Positions 57,126 through 64,000 of a stretch of 64,000 bases of DNA are shown one piece after another. Below the pieces are notes generated by a model, which was given only the letters and a program-made list of their open reading frames with translations, did not search any database and had not been told where the DNA came from. The translations under genes were made by a program, and so were the position numbers. The stretch comes from Theodoxus fluviatilis (taxonomy: Eukaryota > Mollusca > Gastropoda > Cycloneritida > Neritidae): NCBI GenBank assembly GCA_034096865.1, contig JAWQFJ010018220.1, forward strand, positions 52,501 through 116,500, given 5' to 3'. Position 1 is the stretch's first letter, and every line of letters begins with the position of its first letter.

Positions 57126-59504
57126 AATTTAAGTTCACTCCTGAAAAGATGCAAAGCCCATGAAAAGTCTAAGGCCCAGATCAGATCTCTCCAGGAGTCT
57201 CAAGCATAAATATTTTCCATTTGGTTCAAAGATTTCTTTTTTTCAGGTTCAGAAATAAAGCTCTGCGATGCATATCTTGAGCAGAAGACAACAGAATGAT
57301 GAAATACCACAGTGCAAGTATGCGTAGCAGTAAAACACTCAGCAACTGCATCTAACAAAGTAACTGATGAAGTAGAGGAAAAACAAAAATCCCATAAACC
57401 AACTGCATCATTGGTTACCTGGTTAGTATTAAGAAATGAGACGATGGTGCACTTTCCTTAGGATACACAAACCCATATACAATATATTTGTATATCATTT
57501 CCCATCATTACAAGGCAGCATATCTCACAACACTGCGATGACACAACCACGCTTGAGAGCTTTTCAGGTTATACAAGCTTTGCGTAAGCACCGTGTGCAA
57601 AAGTTGTGATAAAATATATATATATATCTGGTTATGTAATATCAATATTGGATATGTGAGTTTATATCTCGCTCTGACTGTGGGTTTTCAAAAGCACCAG
57701 TTTCATCAGGCAGGTTGTACAAAATGCACACTGTGAAGAAGATCTTTCTCAGGGCAAGACATATGCCAACATGACCAAAGATTCCACAGCAGCAGCTAAA
57801 ACACATCTGACACATGCAAGCAATGAGTTGCATTCAGGTGGCAGAAAAAAAGGAGGGCACTAGAACTAGATAACTGCTAGTTTTTTTCTCTCGCTCTGTT
57901 TTGTCTTGAAGTATTTCCACTCCCATTTACGGCACCATCTAATTTGCCTACAGTTACTCCTCTTTCAATAGTATCCTCTATGCATTCTGCCAGGGCAGCA
58001 CTGCCAGCCCATCACCCATTAGACACTTCCATATTGAAGCAGCAATCCATCAAGATAGTACACATCGATTTAAACTGGTCCTGTTGATCACAAGCTGCCG
58101 AGAGGAAACCAGACAGCAAGAAAACTATGAAGAGGTACACAGTCATACTTTTCCATGTGAATCTTTAACATATCATAAGAAATGAAAAATGCCTCAGCAG
58201 TTTCTCTTGCTTGTCTTTCTATAAATCATAGACTATTCTTCACAATTAACAGTCTTGTAATTCCACTTTAATGTAACAGAAATATATTAATGAAATATCC
58301 TAGTAATCAGTATGTAAGAATTAAACAAGTTTTTCAAACACCACAAACACACAAAAGAGACAATAAAATGTTCCATTTTCACAATAGAAGTCACAAAAGA
58401 GTGGAGATGACAAAGGCAATCAAAGCATGCACACAGGTTCCCACATGCCAAAGTCACTTCATGTTATGGACATAGTCAAACCCCTAATCCACAGCAGTAG
58501 ATTGACCGAAGCATTACAAAGGACAAAAACCATGAGGTAAAAACAGCTGTAAAATCAAAACAAAAAATTACAACAGTACACAGATCTAATCCACTTGATG
58601 AAAAGTATTTGAAGATATGTATTTGAAAAAAACAAACTGTGCTAACTTCAGCAACTACAGCAATCATTTGATAACAAACTTGTACCTTCTTTTTTTCGCA
58701 TTTTTTTTTTTAGTGTCTCCAAAAACATTATGTTTAAGAAAAAATGTCCAAATCATGTAATAATATGTTTCAATTAGAAGTGTCACTGAAATCTTACAGA
58801 AAGAAAGGAAAAACTGGCTTCCTAGCTTGTTTAAACCTGGAATTTTTTCAAATTTAGATTGTTGTTGTACTTGGGGGGGGGGGGAAGAGAATGGACAGCA
58901 CTGTAAATCTGGCACTGTAGTAAATTAACAAATGTTATGTATTTTTTAAATATTTAAAAACAGATTTCGTTACACTGTGCATCTTACTTTGTAATCTTAC
59001 TTATAACACTTCTATTCATTTGCCTTTTGATGTTAAGTCATGAACATTTGTTAGCAAGACACACTTTCATGCACAACCTGGATGCTGTCAGATAACTGAG
59101 AGAAAAGAATACGAGTATGTTACATGAGAAATGCATTTAATTAAAAACAAAAAAACTCCTCCGTGGCGGGGAGAGCAGGCTAGACATGGAGAAGTACACT
59201 AGTTGCTGGCATTCCGTTCCCTCTATGCAGTAATGACCCTCCATGTCCCTCAGGTGAAGACATCCCCACAGAGCATCCTGACACAGTATCAGCCATTACA
59301 CAAGCTCACGCAGCCTTTCCTTGGAGTCCAAACAAATTCACACCTGAAGGGCACTGTACATTCTAAGACAAAACTTCAAACCACACTTCAAAATGATTGT
59401 TAAAAGAAGTTTCCTTTTTCTTGCAGACATTCATAGCAAGCATACTTCCTGTCAACAGCTCACACCTTTCATTCTGCCAGCACTCGTCCCATGCTTGCAC
59501 ACTT
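57126..59504. other. Non-coding; includes the 3' UTR/flank of the ankyrin gene
   Basis: AT-rich sequence. The part nearest 59504 is expected to be the 3' UTR of the minus-strand ankyrin gene. A G9 run lies near 58876. No polyadenylation site was assigned. Confidence 0.4.
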
Positions 59505-62500
59505 CTAGGAGGCTTCAGGCTCAGCATCCTCTGTGGTGCCATTGCAGCTGGCGTCGGACTTGAATTTGTCAATGAACTTGGCAATGTACTCAAAGCCAGC
59601 TTCCTGAGACAGTTCTTCTGCAGTCTGCCCTTCCTGGAAGGTTCATCAAGGAAGACAGTAATTGAAACTGGATGACTTCTATGACCAACAGGAAAGAGAA
59701 CACAGAGCAAAACTGAACATGGCACTGTATATATTCTACAAGACTCATCTCAACTTCTATGACAGACAACCTCAAATGCATGATTCCCTGAATGTAATTA
59801 ATACACCATAGGGCAGCATTAATTGAAGATATGAATTACAATATTCATATGTTCTCTAAAGTTTAACATACAGAGCCAAAGCACTGTGTGGGACAGACAG
59901 GAAATAATGTAAGACCACAGGCGGGGACTGAACCCGCGACCTTTCGGTTAGCATAGGGAAGCATTAATTGAATATATATGAATTACAATATTGATATGCT
60001 CTGGGGGGAAAATGAGTTGCTTAATTGAGGTAGACTGCTAGGATACCAATGTTACAAATAAACTTCATGTAATGCTAGTGCATTTGGCAGTGCAGGCCTC
60101 TTATGTACAACATGCCATTAGGAACTGTAGGAAAGCCTTTTCATTCTCACAGTACATACCTTGTTTCTGAGGTCTGGATCAGCTCCTGCCTGCAAGAGCA
60201 TTCTCACTGCCTTCATGTGGCCAAACAGCGCAGCAGCATGGAGAGCTGACTCTCCATTCTGAAACATTTCACCAAAAATTCCCATACCATAAGTTGTAAG
60301 AAAGCAACACTTGCCTACAATATATAGGCCTACCAGTTCCTGGCAGCCCATACCCCCAGTGCTCTCCCCTCTTACATGAGTACATGGTCAGCCCCTCAGC
60401 CTCTACTTGCTTGTTAAAAACATGTCTTTGACAGGCAGAGATAGGCGAGCATGTTTGGGGTTGGACGATGTGCGAGGCGCAGTGCTGTGGTTCTATCCCT
60501 GAGATGGGGAAAATCTGTTGTCTTTTATAACAATCTGGAAAATCAATTTCACTTAAATCTTATCATTAACTTTTTTTAAAGAAGTAGTAAAATGGCAAAG
60601 AATGCAAATTCTGAACAGAATGAGTTAGTGGGTAGTCGGTGAGAAAGTGAAAGAGCAAGGGATTGAGCGAGTGAGTGAGTGAGTGATTGAGCGAGTGAGT
60701 GCATGAGTGAGTGCGCGAGTGAGTGAGTGAGTGAATGAGTGGAAAGAGTTCTATGGTCCATCAGCCTTTGTAGGCTATATAAGGCCACTGATCATGAAAT
60801 CACTACAGCTTGATAGAGTACGAGCTAGTCAAGTCACAATTTCCCTAGTTACTCACCTTTTACAAATCATATAGGAAGACATGGTGGGTCTATTCTTATC
60901 CCCCAACCCACAGAGGGTTGAAGAAGAGAGGCAAGTATTAGGTTGTTATCCAGCTACTCCCTCTCTATATTTATCAGTCTCATCAGCTAATTGCAAGCAT
61001 ACATAAATGTATAATGCATGTCTGCACATGCACTTGGGTGTTCAGGCTTTTGCAGGTTGTAATGAAAGTGTGTCAATGCATGCATGACAGTTTATGTGAC
61101 CCTCTACAATGTAATGAGTTTAAAGTCCACCCAAGTAATTTTTGCTACATGCCAAAATAAAATAAAAAATTGTTGGGAGTGTCTAGCACAATTTTGGGAA
61201 TTGTGTAACTACTTCTTGAATAATCTATCTTCCCGTCATAATATATAGAAAATTTAATTTTCTGCTTTAATAAACTTGCAAAATAATGGTTCAGAACTAT
61301 TCATACTACTGAATCTGACAGGAAACGGGCACAGAAGATGCTCATTTTCTTTGAGCACAAAATCTTGGGGGCACTGTAAACACCTACCCTAGGCTCAAGT
61401 ACTACTGATAAAAGTTTAAAACTGTTTTGTAATAATAAAAAAGATTATTAGAGATCCATTCAGAATCTGTAAATATCTCAGAATGACCAAACATGGGCTT
61501 CCCACTCATTTTGTGATGGAGGGTTACATGCAAGAAAGCATGGAAGCCACATTGACTTGGCCCTCATTCCTATAATGGCCTCCTACGTCACAGATGACGG
61601 AATGGGACTGGCATCCAGTTAAACAGATTCCTGGTTCTCCATGACTCATGGAGACCTACTACTGCTGCTGCTGCTGCTGCTGCAACTACTATACTGAATT
61701 CTGTCTTTGCATATCTGTGACCCTTCCATCACAAAATGAGTCACTCGTTGCATTTTGAACATTTTGAGATATGTATGTTTTCAAACAAAGCACACAAAAA
61801 GGTTTTCAATGGTGCTAGAATCATAAAAATGTCACTACCCTACACAATTTTACATGACTTTGATGATAAACATCCTAAAAATACATGTTTTGAGAAAAAC
61901 GCGTTTCAAGTTTACAGACATTATTCCCTTTTTTCCTTAGCAACCCTTATTCTAGACTCATGAAATTTGCCACAGAGATGAAGCAACCACCAGCAAATCA
62001 AAATTGGCTTTGGTTGGCAGCCAAGGGTATTCCCGCACTGATCTGTTGCAGTGGCGGCTACGAAACTTCGAGAAAATGCCTGATGTCGATGATCGGTTCG
62101 CAGATGTTTTCTTGTAAATGATTTACCACCACATCCAAAAACATCATAAAACATACTCTTACACGTTGATTTCAAAAACGAAACTTACTCATACAATGAA
62201 GAAAGGACTAGAGAAGCCAAATAAACAAAAATCTCGAAGTCGACCACTACAACCCCAACCTCCTTTGTGGGCGGTTTGCGCAAAATGACTCGACTGCGAA
62301 ACCGACTCATTTAGTGATGGAGGGTCACATTTGTGCTTGTATGTGATTCCAGCAGGTTTTCTGCCATGTATTTGTCCCTTCACAGCCTGAAGGCTGTCTC
62401 CATGGGAAAACAGCAGCTGGTATGACAAAGCAGATGTGTCAGCACAATATCCACGGCAGGTGTGATGGAGTAGTCCTTGATGCTATGATACAGCACAGCA

Positions 62501-63555
62501 GTGACATAAGCTGATGAGACAGGCAAACGTAACTCAGCTCTGCCATAAGTGGGACATAGCAAAACTGTATCAGAGCTGGATGTAACAAAACTGGTGTAAC
62601 ACAACAAAGATATTGGCAACATAAGTGTAATATAGCCGGGCATGACAGAGGTCAAGAGCAACAAAGCCAGGTGGAAAAATGACAGGTGGGACACATCACA
62701 GCTGACAGGTGATGGCAATGGAGTGACACAGCTGGGGTGACACGGACAGTACAGGTGCAATGCACCATACCTGCAGCAGGCCCAGGTGAGGCTTGTGACG
62801 CAGGAGTTCTTCAATGACAGTGAGGTAACCCTTGTGGCAGGCCTTGAACAGTGGTGTTGCCCCGTCCTGCAACAACACGTAAACAGGCATGAGTGGGATC
62901 ACTACAGCTAGCTACGCGCTGTAGATATGCTGGGTTGGAAAACCCACTGGTCATCAATCCAACAAATTGAATGAAAGCATTTCAGGCAAATGTAGGCACA
63001 TTCTTACCACACTGATAATAAATTGCAACTAATGACGTTTGGGAACTTATATTTTAATTATCCCATCACATTATTTTTATGTATTCTTCTATTATGATTA
63101 TTATTGATGATGATTATTATTTGATTATTTTTATTGCTGCCTCATAAAGTGTACTTGAATTGCCTGTTGTGGGATAGATAAAGTTGTATTGTATTGTATT
63201 GTAAGATCATATCCTCTTTATCATTTGCTGTTCATCTCTATCTCTAAAAATGTAGAGTTCGGTGATAAAGGAATTTGTGACAAATTATAAGATTTGTTTT
63301 TACAGGTTTTAGCTTTATAAGTAGAAAAATACCAATAATCATTCATTTAATCACTGGCCAGATGAAAGATCAATTTTTGGAGAAAAAAGTTCAGGGAGGT
63401 AATCGCTCATTCCTTCAAGAAGATTCGGAGTGCACTCCCAGTCCTCTCTGACTTACCTCCCTTGTCGCATCCAGTACAGCCTTGGCTTTGAGCAGTTCCC
63501 TGGCAACGTCTGCATGTCCCATCTGTGCCGAGATCCACAGCGGGCTGGCCAGGTC
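59505..63555 (-). CDS. Ankyrin-repeat protein, ANKRD29-like (3' four exons; 5' end beyond window)
   Basis: Exons in transcript order: 63457-63555, 62771-62866, 60160-60258, 59505-59633. All have AG/GT borders and phase 0. The first three each encode one ankyrin repeat of 33, 32 and 33 residues: SPLWISAQMGHADVARELL, TPLFKACHKGYLTVIEELL, and SALHAAALFGHMKAVRMLL with GADPDLRNK. The last encodes EGQTAEELSQEAGFEYIAKF and an acidic tail ending EDAEPEAS before the stop. The order PLWI.SQMGH, then a KGY.VI.ELL repeat with HLGLLQ, then SALHAA..GH..LLLAGADP.LRNK matches the C-terminal repeats of ANKRD29, a cytosolic ankyrin-only protein of unclear function. The C-terminal tail differs from vertebrate ANKRD29, so orthology is likely but unproven. 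Confidence 0.85.
59807..60002 (-). repeat. tRNA-derived SINE fragment flanked by ~50-bp direct repeats
   Basis: On the minus strand GGTCGCGGGTTCAGTCCCCG is a box-B-containing tRNA tail (about 59928-59947), followed by CCTGTCTGTCCCACACAGTG. The segment is flanked by direct repeats 59807-59855 and 59952-60002 (both CATAGGG.AGCATTAATTGAA, then TATGAATTACAATATT). It sits in the last intron of the ankyrin gene. Confidence 0.6.
60660..60738 (+). repeat. (GAGT)n tetranucleotide array
   Basis: About 18 degenerate GAGT units with GAGC and GATT variants. Ser/Leu/His peptides over it are artefacts. Confidence 0.95.
61096..61527. mobile_element. MITE copy 1, GTGACCCTC-type termini
   Basis: The left end GTGACCCTCTACAATGTAAT and the right end, reverse-complemented GTAACCCTCCATCACAAAAT, form inverted termini around about 430 bp of AT-rich DNA without a gene. 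Intronic in the ankyrin gene. Confidence 0.55.
61660..61684 (+). repeat. (CTG)n short triplet repeat
   Basis: Seven CTG units between the two MITE copies. Confidence 0.9.
61717..62328. mobile_element. MITE copy 2, GTGACCCTC-type termini
   Basis: The left end GTGACCCTTCCATCACAAAA and the right end, reverse-complemented GTGACCCTCCATCACTAAAT, both continue into ATGAGTC, giving about 28-bp inverted termini around 612 bp. A short minus-strand ORF (61921-62175) with Cys/His residues (KHLRTDHRH) may be a decayed zinc-finger remnant. Same family as copy 1 only 190 bp away. Confidence 0.7.
63060..63205 (+). repeat. Retroelement 3' tail ending in (TTGTA)n
   Basis: GGGATAGATAAAGTTGTATTG followed by GTATT units is a common LINE/SINE 3' end. 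It is preceded by an (ATT/ATG)n-rich stretch. Intronic in the ankyrin gene. Confidence 0.5.
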
Positions 63556-64000
63556 CTGTGGGCAGTGGAATGATTTCTCAGCACGCTTGCGCGGCCAGTG
63601 ATGCCTACACTTCAAGTATCATGACAAGAAGAACGGGAAGCACCTAAACCCAATTCAATTGCTGAGTTCTGATTGAATCAGGGATAGTGCAATTTCCATA
63701 ACAACTTCGCAGTAGCAACATACAAAATTACTGAAAGACAAATAAAAGGGGGGGGGGAGTAGTCTTTCAAGGTCTCTTTCATTCATGCAAAATATTATGA
63801 GAGGATATAAACTGCACGAGAAAGAATGTTGCTCCAAAAATAAGGCTAATAAATTCTAAAGACAAGAGTAACTACATCAACAACAGCAACAACAAAGGGT
63901 GACTAGGCTATATCAAAAGGTCTCTCTTCCTGCATGAAGACCTACTAGCCTTATTCTCAGTCGGGTCACTATTGCCACTGCCAGCCACTGAGAAGCACTG
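63556..64000. other. Intron of the ankyrin gene to the window edge
   Basis: No further ankyrin-repeat exon is visible before 64000. A short G run is at 63750-63758. The remaining 5' exons must lie beyond the window. Confidence 0.6.

Overview
The window is nuclear DNA of an animal, most likely a marine mollusc and probably a gastropod. Introns of about 0.5 to 6 kb with GT-AG borders, very abundant (CA)n, (CT)n and (GT)n microsatellites, decayed non-LTR retroelements, tRNA-derived SINE pieces and many short inverted-repeat DNA transposons point that way. The species call is inference, because no mitochondrial or rRNA marker is present. Nothing here looks bacterial or viral.

Layout. 1-9.4 kb: repeat-rich DNA with a decayed LINE 3' end (961-1513), one Tudor-domain exon on the minus strand (2947-3173), a CCAAT-box region with a possible untranslated first exon (about 6.05-6.26 kb), and several copies of one inverted-repeat transposon family. 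9.4-16.3 kb: TOPORS, a RING ubiquitin/SUMO E3 ligase on the plus strand, in two coding exons. 16.3-21.4 kb: 3' flank with foldback elements and a transposon-like unit holding a 210-codon ORF. 21.4-23.9 kb: a degraded satellite array of about 43-bp units whose indel pattern looks like raw long-read noise. 23.9-27.6 kb: sequence with no recognisable genes, also possibly low quality.

30.4-40.3 kb: the complete mu subunit of the AP-1 clathrin adaptor on the minus strand, ten coding exons and 422 residues, with one GC-AG intron. Its introns hold a piggyBac-like relic and extreme simple repeats. 40.3-41.9 kb: a divergent promoter region with paired ETS-type motifs. 41.9-48.8 kb: an unrecognised four-exon gene on the plus strand (148 residues, or 129 from an inner ATG). 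One of its introns carries a 1.08-kb array of 19-bp units that is open in all three frames. 52.1-53.5 kb: a 34-bp satellite with higher-order structure. 55.0-55.9 kb: a broken reverse transcriptase. 59.5-63.6 kb: the 3' part of an ANKRD29-like ankyrin-repeat gene on the minus strand, three ankyrin exons plus a terminal exon, running off the window.

The protein genes do not form a pathway. TOPORS acts in nuclear ubiquitin/SUMO signalling and AP-1 mu in trans-Golgi/endosome sorting; they are ordinary neighbours in a eukaryotic chromosome. The most unusual content is the mobile and tandem-repeat fraction: a family of elements ending in GGC(C)-A-rich tips with a GTGGTTA...GGTAAC motif, the TIR-bounded ORF unit, a 275-bp near-palindrome with a hammerhead-like core, and the all-frames-open minisatellite.
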